A stretch of DNA of 51,120 nucleotides. Origin: a virus. The position numbers were made by a program, and so were the translations under genes. The notes below the pieces were generated by a model. The model did no database searches. It worked only from the letters and a program-made list of their open reading frames with translations, and was not told the origin of the DNA. The stretch lies in IMG/VR virus record IMGVR_UViG_3300003177_000007, positions 1-51,120 of that record, one strand, 5' to 3'. Below are positions 17,832 to 24,021 of this stretch, one piece after another (the first letter of the stretch is position 1; every line of letters starts with the position of its first letter).

Positions 17832-18995
17832 ATGCCGCTGTTGGTTGATATAGGGAAAATTGATGAAGCGTGCTGCTCTGATGTGCTGGAGGGGATGTAT
17901 AAAGCCCTGTCTGACGAGGGTGGCCTTGCCCATGACATTTGGGCGGAACACGAGAGCCCTTTCATACGCAATATAGTTGAACTTTTCACTGATCGTGGTC
18001 TTACCCGGATTACGAAGGTGCAGGCAGAATTACATATTTGGATGACGGGGAAATATTACGTTCCGGCCACCGAGCCTGTTGCTATACCTCCGGGTTTTAT
18101 GGGTCGGTGGGGTGATGATGAACTCGATCTTGTAAGGATATATCTCCAAAATATACCTGCTGATGCCATGACTATTGATGATTGGTCTATGGCTGTCGAT
18201 TATATGGTTCAGCGTTACCTTCCCCATGATGTATTAAACGAAGAGGCTGAGTGGCTGGCTGTTAAGTCGCATATGATGGGTAGGGTTCAGGCAGTAATGG
18301 GCTCTATTGACGCTGATGCAGCGGCTGGTCTGGCTGTTAGTTTCCCCTCCACGATAGAAGAGGCGGCAGCTATGTTTACGTTTTCTGGTGCCGGTGATGC
18401 TGTAATGGCGTATGGGAAGGCTCACGCCTGCGATGCAGTCCAGACCCTTTCCGATGCCGCCAGACACAAGATAAAGCGTGTCCTTCTGGCGCATGAGGCC
18501 AAGAAGGTTGCCGGTGAACCGGTGTCGTCTGGAAGTCTCCAGCAGGGGCTGCAGGATCAGTTTGCCTCATTGAATAATGACTGGCGGCGCATTGCAGTTA
18601 CTGAGGCTGGAGAGTGTGCTAATCAGGGTATGGTTGCGTCATTGCCGGTTGGGACAAAGGTTCGCCGCATGGAAATGTACCGTGGTGCATGCCCGTGGTG
18701 CAAGAAGATCGACGGGCACATTTTCAATGTTGTTTCACCATCTACCACAAGCAAGGATGGTAAAAAGGATGTCTGGCCGGGCAAGACGAACATAGGCCGC
18801 TCTGCGTCACCGTATAAGCGTGTTGCTGGGGCTCTGATCCCGCGTGATCCGTCCGAATTATGGTGGCCTGCAGCTGGAGTTCAACACCCTCATTGCCGAG
18901 GGCGTTGGGATCGTGTTTCAGCGGCACATACGGGGGATGATCCAGAATTTGCAGCGTGGATAAACAACAAGCTTGGTCACAAGGAAGGTTTGTAA
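17832..18995 (+). CDS. MuF-like head morphogenesis protein (SPP1 gp7 family)
   Basis: 387 residues. The C-terminal third has the MuF signature: RRIAVTEAGECANQG, then EMYRGACPWCKKIDG, and a closing HPHCRGRWDRV, giving a Cys/His metal site. The N-terminal two thirds are helical. MuF proteins are minor head proteins bound to the portal and are often injected or fused to toxins. Here the gene is followed directly (TAATG) by a pyrophosphatase-like polyvalent domain encoded as a separate protein. Confidence 0.82.
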   Translation: MPLLVDIGKIDEACCSDVLEGMYKALSDEGGLAHDIWAEHESPFIRNIVELFTDRGLTRITKVQAELHIWMTGKYYVPATEPVAIPPGFMGRWGDDELDLVRIYLQNIPADAMTIDDWSMAVDYMVQRYLPHDVLNEEAEWLAVKSHMMGRVQAVMGSIDADAAAGLAVSFPSTIEEAAAMFTFSGAGDAVMAYGKAHACDAVQTLSDAARHKIKRVLLAHEAKKVAGEPVSSGSLQQGLQDQFASLNNDWRRIAVTEAGECANQGMVASLPVGTKVRRMEMYRGACPWCKKIDGHIFNVVSPSTTSKDGKKDVWPGKTNIGRSASPYKRVAGALIPRDPSELWWPAAGVQHPHCRGRWDRVSAAHTGDDPEFAAWINNKLGHKEGL

Positions 18996-19486
18996 TGGAG
19001 TATTATCGCCCGTGGCATGAGCCAACAGACAACCAGATAGAGTCAGGCAATTACAAGAAGCGTAAGCTTCGTTGGCATGGGCTTGTATTGCGCATAGAAA
19101 ATGAGGCGGGTTCTGTCCGCAGGGGGGTTGATCGAGATGGCAAATCGTGGGAAAACAGGATGGTTGATCCGTATGGGTACGTCTGCGAGAGCGAAGGCGT
19201 TGACGGGGATGAGGTTGATGTGTTTGTTGGTGGCTATCCTGATGCTCGGTCCGTTTACGTCGTTCACGCCCGCACTTGTGGGGACTGGTCGAAGTACGAC
19301 GAAGACAAAGTTTTCCTAGATTATGACTCGATTGATTCAGCGCGTGCCGCGTTTTTGCAGAATTATAATGACGCAAGATTCCTTGGTACGATAACCACTA
19401 TGTCTGTACCAGAATTCATTGAAAAGGTCAGAAAGACAAAGCGCAACCCAAAGATGATTAAGTGCCTTCTCTGGCATCTAAAATAA
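18995..19486 (+). CDS. Inorganic pyrophosphatase-like polyvalent-protein domain
   Basis: 163 residues from ATG 18995 (AAGGAAGG upstream; overlaps the MuF stop). The protein matches the InPase-like domain of phage and plasmid polyvalent proteins: GLVLRIENEAGSVRRGVD, GKSWENRM, DPYGYV, GVDGDEVDVFVGG, VYVVHART and DEDKVFLDYDSIDSARAAF. Acidic residues in DGDEVDVFVG resemble the metal-binding DxDPxD core of soluble pyrophosphatases. In other phages the domain is often fused to MuF or ART proteins. Whether it hydrolyses pyrophosphate or another phosphoanhydride is unknown. Confidence 0.75.
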   Translation: MEYYRPWHEPTDNQIESGNYKKRKLRWHGLVLRIENEAGSVRRGVDRDGKSWENRMVDPYGYVCESEGVDGDEVDVFVGGYPDARSVYVVHARTCGDWSKYDEDKVFLDYDSIDSARAAFLQNYNDARFLGTITTMSVPEFIEKVRKTKRNPKMIKCLLWHLK

Positions 19487-19534
19487 TCAAATAACACGGA
19501 ACCATCGCTGTATTAACATAGCGCGTTAAATACC

Positions 19535-19563
19535 TTGACGGGATACTACCTGCGAGGTATTGT
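19535..19563 (+). promoter_or_regulatory. Promoter with TACC-N5-GGTA operator, copy 2
   Basis: TTGACG (19535-19540), a 17-base spacer and TATTGT (19558-19563). The operator TACC-TGCGA-GGTA (19547-19559) fills the spacer and shares its last two bases with the -10 box. It is the best formed member of the class and drives the small-gene run containing the Com/Mom-like pair. Confidence 0.65.
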
Positions 19564-19591
19564 TCGTTTGTGTTTACGAGAGGTGGTTTGA

Positions 19592-19861
19592 ATGAGTGCT
19601 TCAGTTCAGTATAAAGCGGTTGTTGATTGCAATTCATTATCGTTTCCATGTCAGATCGGGGTTCTTACGTTTGATGTAATACCCCCATGGAGGGGGAACA
19701 TTATGGATTGTGACTCTGATGTCGATTATTATGGTTATACGGATTTTGAATTTGACCTTCTGGATGAAGATGGTGCCGTATTAGATGGTGCTTACGAGAA
19801 ACTAAGTCAGCGTGAAATAGATGGACTCGAAGATGAGGTGCTGGAGCATTATAGTGAATAA
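19592..19861 (+). CDS. Small acidic protein, unknown
   Basis: 89 residues behind GAGAGGTGG. The second half is strikingly acidic (FEFDLLDEDGAVLDGAY, EIDGLEDEVLEH), with Tyr-rich DVDYYGYTDFEF in the middle. First gene of the operon under the TACC-N5-GGTA promoter. Its end overlaps the next gene. DNA mimicry is a possible reading of the acidity but nothing else supports it. Confidence 0.55.
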   Translation: MSASVQYKAVVDCNSLSFPCQIGVLTFDVIPPWRGNIMDCDSDVDYYGYTDFEFDLLDEDGAVLDGAYEKLSQREIDGLEDEVLEHYSE

Positions 19862-20063
19862 TCGAAATGGTACAAAATTGCGCAAATATCTCCCGATCAT
19901 AGGTGTCATTCTTTTGATTGTGATTCTTGGTCTTGTGGGCAATGAGGACGCGAAGGATGCCGCAAGCCAGCAGGCTGAATACTGTGACATGGTAGCCTCT
20001 GGTGCTTGGGGTAACTACAACCCAGATATTGATTGTTCTGAGGTTGAAAATGGCCACCGTTAA
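19854..20063 (+). CDS. Small single-pass membrane protein
   Basis: 69 residues from GTG 19854, chosen because GGAG lies seven bases upstream; the longer frame from 19821 runs deep into the preceding gene. Basic N-terminus (NNRNGTKLRKY), one membrane helix at about 12-27 (LPIIGVILLIVILGLV), then a soluble tail with two cysteines (EYC...DIDC). A periplasmic tail with a possible disulfide would follow from the positive-inside rule. Unknown role; superinfection exclusion or lysis control are options only. Confidence 0.5.
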   Translation: MNNRNGTKLRKYLPIIGVILLIVILGLVGNEDAKDAASQQAEYCDMVASGAWGNYNPDIDCSEVENGHR

Positions 20064-20247
20064 TGTTGAATATTATCTGAATGTTGAGTGTCCACATTGC
20101 AGCAGAGTGTTCGACCTCGTAGATCAGAACGATGATGGGTGCTTTACGACCCCAATTTTTAATAACAGGTGGGACGACTTGAAAGGCGAATCGGTCGAAT
20201 GCCCGCATTGTGGTCGGGAATCTTTAATTGTATGTGTGCAGCATTAA
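20050..20247 (+). CDS. Small zinc-ribbon protein, Com-like by position
   Basis: 65 residues from ATG 20050 behind GAGG, overlapping the previous gene. Two CPHC knuckles (ECPHCSRVFDL and ECPHCGRESLI) make a four-cysteine zinc ribbon. It ends 13 bases before a Mom-like gene. In phage Mu the zinc-finger protein Com, encoded just upstream of mom, activates mom translation by binding its mRNA. Cysteine spacing here differs from Mu Com, so the call rests on position plus fold, not clear homology. Confidence 0.5.
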   Translation: MATVNVEYYLNVECPHCSRVFDLVDQNDDGCFTTPIFNNRWDDLKGESVECPHCGRESLIVCVQH

Positions 20248-20260
20248 ATGGTGGTGTCTG

Positions 20261-20839
20261 ATGGCTCTTGATGGATATTATGTACAGCGCACAACTCGGA
20301 AGCAGATCACTGCTTTCATTGAGCAATGGCATTACTCAGGATCTATAAATGGGTGTATAGCGGATTATTGCTACTCTGTTCACTGCCCCTCTGGAGATAT
20401 GGTTGGTGCCATGTTTTTCGGGCGCATGGCCATGGCTGGGCAGTGGAAGAGGTTTGGTGAATCTGCTGAAGTGGTGATTGAGCTCCGAAGGCTTTGCTGC
20501 ATCGATGATACGCCGCGAAATCTGGAATCGTTTTTTATCTCCCGCTGCTTACGAATGCTGCGTCGTGATTGGTGTCGGGGAGTGGTCGTATCGTATGCGG
20601 ACAAGGAGTACGGCCACACGGGCGTAATTTATCGAGCATCGAATTTTCAAATGGTTGGTGAGGTGGCCGGGGCGAGAGTCATCTTACATAACGGAAAGCG
20701 TTATCATGATAAAGCAATACGCACGAAGTATCGTGGCGTTCTGAAACCATTTGCTGTGCGTTTACGTGCGGCTCTGGCCACCGGGGAAGCGAGGTATGTG
20801 GATACCGCCGGGAAGTACACCTATGTCTATAGGCTGTAA
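20261..20839 (+). CDS. Mom-like DNA modification protein (adenine modification)
   Basis: 192 residues from ATG 20261. The pattern MFFGRMAMAGQWKRFG, ELRRLCCIDDTPRNLESFF, CRGVVVSYADKEYGHTG, IYRASNFQMVG and a final YTYVYRL is that of phage Mom proteins, GNAT-fold enzymes which in Mu convert adenine to N6-methylcarbamoyladenine and protect DNA from restriction. The longer frame from 20228 adds residues with no family support. Tight spacing to the upstream zinc-ribbon gene mirrors com-mom. Unlike Mu mom, it sits under the TACC-N5-GGTA promoter with other accessory genes. Confidence 0.78.
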   Translation: MALDGYYVQRTTRKQITAFIEQWHYSGSINGCIADYCYSVHCPSGDMVGAMFFGRMAMAGQWKRFGESAEVVIELRRLCCIDDTPRNLESFFISRCLRMLRRDWCRGVVVSYADKEYGHTGVIYRASNFQMVGEVAGARVILHNGKRYHDKAIRTKYRGVLKPFAVRLRAALATGEARYVDTAGKYTYVYRL

Positions 20840-20877
20840 TGTTCAAGAAATACGAGGTATGGATCAATTGGAGGCTG

Positions 20878-21081
20878 ATGATGGGAATACGTTATAAGGA
20901 AATAAATGTAAGGCTGACCGGTAAAGATGGAAACGCTTTTTTTGTAATTGGCTGTGTGACGACTGCTTTGCGCCGGGCTGGTGTCGATGAGGGTGATATT
21001 TCGATCTTCCGTGAGCAGGCTATGTCTGGTGATTATAGTAATGTTCTTAGCACCTGCATGGAGTGGGTGTCTGTATCATGA
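20878..21081 (+). CDS. Small phage protein, unknown
   Basis: 67 residues. GGAGG at 20870 fits ATG 20878 (or 20881), so I prefer it to the ATG at 20839 that overlaps the Mom stop. The protein (VRLTGKDGNAFFVIGCV, TALRRAGVDEGDISIFREQ) has the layout of a frequent small phage family with a beta hairpin and two helices. Function unknown. Its stop overlaps the next short ORF as ATGA. Confidence 0.55.
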   Translation: MMGIRYKEINVRLTGKDGNAFFVIGCVTTALRRAGVDEGDISIFREQAMSGDYSNVLSTCMEWVSVS

Positions 21082-21170
21082 GTGTCAATGGTGAGCACCA
21101 TGTCGTGGCATCGCACGAGAAGGTTTACATAGGAATGTGTTATAACTTATTTATCCGAAGGAGTGAGTGA
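21078..21170 (+). CDS. Possible 30-residue peptide coupled to both neighbours
   Basis: The ORF begins in the ATGA overlap with the upstream gene and ends in a TGATG overlap with the DUF3850 gene, which is what a translated link in a polycistronic mRNA looks like. The peptide (MSVNGEHHVVASHEKV then YIGMCYNLFIRRSE) shows no domain. It may only serve translational coupling. An AT-rich TATAAC at 21140 inside it could also be a promoter. Confidence 0.35.
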   Translation: MSVNGEHHVVASHEKVYIGMCYNLFIRRSE

Positions 21171-21439
21171 TGAATTATGAATTAAAAACCGACCCAGACT
21201 TGTTTAATCTGGTTAAAATTGGCGTGAAGAGATATGAAGTCAGGTATGATCGTGGTTATAATCCGGGTGACCGCTTGTTATTGAGGGAAACAAAGCATTC
21301 TGGTGAAGGCATGAAGAACGGGCTTCCGTTGCTTTATACTGGCCGTCATTTGTTCGCGGTAGTGACACATGTACTGGATGGGTATGGCATAATGGATGGC
21401 TGGGTGATTTTAAGTATTGATATTGTAGATGATGAATAA
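21170..21439 (+). CDS. DUF3850 / ASCH-fold protein
   Basis: 89 residues from ATG 21170 with AAGGAG six bases upstream. The DUF3850 pattern is clear: YELKTDPDLFNLVKIGVKRYEVR, RGYNPGDRLLLRE, YTGRHLFAVVTHVLDGYG and DGWVILSID (shown in short pieces). The fold is a PUA/ASCH barrel that usually binds RNA or modified nucleotides. Its position beside a DNA-modification gene may be meaningful if it recognises a modified base, but that is inference. Confidence 0.78.
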   Translation: MNYELKTDPDLFNLVKIGVKRYEVRYDRGYNPGDRLLLRETKHSGEGMKNGLPLLYTGRHLFAVVTHVLDGYGIMDGWVILSIDIVDDE

Positions 21440-21539
21440 ATCTAATGAAGACAGATACAATGCACTTTTACTCTATGCTTCGATCTTGTTGTTTGGCCTT
21501 ATCTGGTATGGTGTTTGCTGGGTGAGTATGAATGCATGA
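21432..21539 (+). CDS. Short membrane peptide
   Basis: 35 residues starting inside the end of the DUF3850 gene. The sequence is one membrane helix (LLLYASILLFGLIWYGVCWV) with a charged N-terminus (NKSNEDRYN). Short and unrecognised, but the overlap and the clear membrane segment argue for translation. Confidence 0.4.
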   Translation: MNKSNEDRYNALLLYASILLFGLIWYGVCWVSMNA

Positions 21540-21540
21540 G

Positions 21541-21596
21541 CCTCCAGTGCCTCCAGTGCCTCCAGTGCCTCTATGTCTCCAGTGTCTCCAGATGGT
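21541..21596 (+). repeat. Tandem CCTCCAGTG nonamer repeat
   Basis: Three exact CCTCCAGTG units (21541-21567) are followed by decayed copies (CTCCAGTG, CTCCAG). Similar CACCAGTG and CACCAATG words follow at 21640-21660. It lies in a 160-base stretch (21540-21699) without a convincing gene. Confidence 0.6.
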
Positions 21597-21699
21597 AGGT
21601 TTAACCGGTGACGGGCTGAAGCGTTGTGAATAAATGGCTGTCACCAGTGTCACCAATGACTCCAGCCGAAAACCATAAGCTATCTGGATATTCAGGATA

Positions 21700-21912
21700 A
21701 TGGGTGGTGAGCAGGCCATGGCCTTTATTGCGAGCCATCCTGATGATCTCGCGCACTGTTACGGATTTTGCCTCGATGATCATCATGGTATGTTTATGGC
21801 TTACAGGATATTCAGGTGGTTGGTGGAAGACGAAGCTGTTGTTCGGAGGGTGGCAATGTGTGTCGCTGAAGATATGTATGTTCAAAGTGTGGAGGTTGAT
21901 GGTGTTAATTAA
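21700..21912 (+). CDS. Small protein, unknown
   Basis: 70 residues from ATG 21700; ATG 21718 is an alternative start and neither has a strong ribosome site. The sequence AFIASHPDDLAHCYGFCLDD and FRWLVEDEAVVRRVAMCV is helical with three cysteines. It overlaps the next gene by 14 bases. Unknown function. Confidence 0.45.
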   Translation: MGGEQAMAFIASHPDDLAHCYGFCLDDHHGMFMAYRIFRWLVEDEAVVRRVAMCVAEDMYVQSVEVDGVN

Positions 21913-22273
21913 TGATTCTGATTTTGCAGCGGCTGATTACCTTGGTGGTAAGGTAACTTCTCGTTGTTCATCATGTGGTTCTGAGTTCAATCCGTTTTTC
22001 GATACCTGCCCCAAAGACGGGTGTGGGTGCTCTGATTTTACGCGCTCATTTTCCTTGGAGGATCCAGCCACTAAAAACAACATCATAGTTCTTTTTGGCG
22101 AGGTTTATAATGTGAATGTCTTTCATACGCACCCAGATTATTCGCCGTCTGGCTGGGTGTTCGAGTGCCCTGCAACGGGTGATGAATCATCTGTATTCAG
22201 AACACACACTGAGTGTGTTCGTGAGGCTGTTGTTTGGGTAAAGGGGAATAGAAAATGTATTATCCGTGGGTAA
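21899..22273 (+). CDS. Zinc-ribbon protein with a C-terminal domain shared with the gene at 33658
   Basis: 124 residues; ATG 21899 (or GTG 21902) sits close behind GGAGG, while the longer frame from 21704 is an out-of-frame shadow of the previous gene. CSSCGSEF...CPKDGCGC forms a zinc ribbon. The C-terminal half (FSLEDPATKNNIIVLFGEV...SGWVFECPATG) matches the minus-strand protein at 33658-34008 (FTLSDPATRDDVVQVLGEK...TGWAFLNLETA), so the two belong to one family. Function unknown. Confidence 0.55.
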   Translation: MVLINDSDFAAADYLGGKVTSRCSSCGSEFNPFFDTCPKDGCGCSDFTRSFSLEDPATKNNIIVLFGEVYNVNVFHTHPDYSPSGWVFECPATGDESSVFRTHTECVREAVVWVKGNRKCIIRG

Positions 22274-22458
22274 GCGTAAAGAGGTTTGAAATTACACCTC
22301 ACCGTATTGTATGGGTTGGCCGGCCATGCAAGACAGAGCGATGGGCGAGGCGCAAGGCGAAGCTTTATGCCATGTACTTAGACCACATTATTTACCTGCA
22401 TAGTGTAGGTGTCCGGTTTGGTGTGGATGAAGGTGTGGCACCACGGAGTTGGGTTTAG
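22255..22458 (+). CDS. Small basic protein, unknown
   Basis: 67 residues behind AAGGGGA, overlapping the previous gene by 19 bases. Basic helix WARRKAKLYAMYLDHIIYL follows a short beta segment. No family recognised. Confidence 0.5.
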   Translation: MYYPWVSVKRFEITPHRIVWVGRPCKTERWARRKAKLYAMYLDHIIYLHSVGVRFGVDEGVAPRSWV

Positions 22459-22460
22459 TG

Positions 22461-22574
22461 ATGGAATGCCTGTTTGCTTTATTTGTTACCGGAATGTATC
22501 CTTTCGACATGCCAGCAGGAAGGTGCGGCGACTCTGGTGGTTCGGATGTTGTATGTGAAATCCCTTCATTATAA
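22461..22574 (+). CDS. Possible 37-residue peptide with hydrophobic N-terminus
   Basis: Starts two bases after the preceding stop and ends exactly at the terminator stem. The N-terminus (MECLFALFVTGMYPF) is hydrophobic, the rest Gly/Ser-rich with two cysteines. Only its position supports it. Confidence 0.35.
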   Translation: MECLFALFVTGMYPFDMPAGRCGDSGGSDVVCEIPSL

Positions 22575-22601
22575 GGCGGCGAGCGATCGTCGCCTTTTTT
22601 T
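22574..22601 (+). terminator. Rho-independent terminator
   Basis: AGGCGGCGA-GCGA-TCGTCGCCT forms a nine-pair stem (one G-U) followed by seven T. It closes the small-gene operon and is followed 13 bases later by a GTCGTGAC motif. Confidence 0.8.
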
Positions 22602-22614
22602 GTGCTTGTCGCAG

Positions 22615-22622
22615 GTCGTGAC
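22615..22622 (+). promoter_or_regulatory. Putative late promoter motif GTCGTGAC, copy 3
   Basis: GTCGTGAC followed by CATATATTTG (TATATT as a -10-like hexamer), 39 bases upstream of the doubly tagged gene and directly behind a terminator. Confidence 0.62.
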
Positions 22623-22660
22623 CATATATTTGATGAATTGTTCAATTTTGGGAGTTTTTT

Positions 22661-24007
22661 ATGCGTAATATAGGTTTCGTTTTAACTGATCGCCCGATGG
22701 TTAAATCTCATGTGAAAACATATACCCGGCAGGATGGGACGGTCGTTAAGGAACACGACGACAATCGAACAAAGAAGGCTTCCGAGAATAATTCAGATGG
22801 GCGCGAGCCATCACTTAATGCAAACAGCCGTGGTTTGCTCGATGCGGCCAATGGCCGTCAGGGTAAGAGCGAGACTGGTGATGGTGATTCTGATGATTTC
22901 AAATCGATAGCAGCTTCGCTGGACGAGGGAGATTACAAGTCTGCTGGTGCCACCCTACAGCACATGGATACAGAACCACGCGATGAAGCCCTTTCATATA
23001 TTCACCCTTCCCATTGGGAGAAGCTTGGCTTCAAGGTGCTGGATATTAAGCGGTCGATTGCTGAATATGAGCGTAAGTTCGGTGGATCCGGTACGAGTGA
23101 CGCTGCCGATCCAGAGCCGGTTAGCGATGATGTATCTCATGACTCTCTCAAGAAGCACCCTATGTTTTCCGAGTCTGACCATAAATATTTCAAAGATAAA
23201 GGTTACACCCCCTCCGAGATCAAGGCCATCTGGGATCGCGATCATGCTGCAGGGCACGACCCTGTAGTTCACAAAGAGGTTCCCGATGTTGTGGGGGTTG
23301 TTGGCGGCAAGCCAAGCAAGGGAGAGTTAGATACTCACAACCATGTGGAAGATAAGCGTGGGTCAGACAAGGCTCCCATGCGCAAGGCGTTCCTGTTCAC
23401 GCCAAGCCAAGCGATGTTTGAATTCTTGGTTAAGTCTCAGGTGCGCGGGTACACGAAGAAGGATGGTACATTCGTAAAGCCTCACTCCGACAAACGCACA
23501 AAGAAGGCGGGCGAATCGAAAGGTGATGGTGATACAGAGAAGCAGCCCATCCAAGAGGCTACCCATGATGAGACGACCGCTGCCGTCCGGAAGCTGAAGG
23601 CCGGGAACCTGCTTGGTGAGGTGCTATCCAAATACTTGGATGTTACTTCCGACCGGGAGGGGGAGAGTTCAACTTGCTTCACGTCCGTCTGGGAGAATAA
23701 GCAGTTTGACACTTGGTTGAAACGCCAATATTACTTCAAAGACCGGAAGACGGTCGTTTCTTTTGGCAAGGGTAGTTTTTGCGCGGACATTTCTGGTACT
23801 GTTGTTGATGGCAAGGTGGATGTTACCACTTTCGATAACTACGCTGCCGTGAGTACCATAAGCCTGCTCGCAAGCCTGAACACCACTGATTTGAAGCAGG
23901 CATATGATGATGACTATGCCCGCCACATGGCCGCAGCAGAAAATACGACCCCGCTTGGCATGCAACGATTGTCTGGATCACGGGGTAGCCTTGGTCCTCG
24001 CAACTAA
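22661..24007 (+). CDS. Doubly tagged protein, probable virion/ejection protein
   Basis: 448 residues behind GGGAG. Tag copy 1 is at about 20-32 (TYTRQDGTVVKEH, preceded by MVKSHVK and followed by DDNRTKK). Tag copy 2 is at 263-275 (GYTKKDGTFVKPH, preceded by FEFLVKSQVR and followed by SDKRTKK). Between them is a hydrophilic region with a helical HPMFSESDHKYFKDKGY segment; after the second tag is a compact domain (VSFGKGSFCADISG, TFDNYAAVSTISLLASL). A methionine just before the second half (MRKAFLFTP) suggests fusion of two tagged genes. Transcribed from its own late-type promoter with the helicase gene. Confidence 0.65.
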   Translation: MRNIGFVLTDRPMVKSHVKTYTRQDGTVVKEHDDNRTKKASENNSDGREPSLNANSRGLLDAANGRQGKSETGDGDSDDFKSIAASLDEGDYKSAGATLQHMDTEPRDEALSYIHPSHWEKLGFKVLDIKRSIAEYERKFGGSGTSDAADPEPVSDDVSHDSLKKHPMFSESDHKYFKDKGYTPSEIKAIWDRDHAAGHDPVVHKEVPDVVGVVGGKPSKGELDTHNHVEDKRGSDKAPMRKAFLFTPSQAMFEFLVKSQVRGYTKKDGTFVKPHSDKRTKKAGESKGDGDTEKQPIQEATHDETTAAVRKLKAGNLLGEVLSKYLDVTSDREGESSTCFTSVWENKQFDTWLKRQYYFKDRKTVVSFGKGSFCADISGTVVDGKVDVTTFDNYAAVSTISLLASLNTTDLKQAYDDDYARHMAAAENTTPLGMQRLSGSRGSLGPRN

Positions 24008-24021
24008 GCAAGGGGTACTTT

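Noticed and set aside
19508-19526. Weak inverted repeat after the pyrophosphatase-like gene
   Set aside because: Short imperfect stem with no T run; not a convincing terminator.
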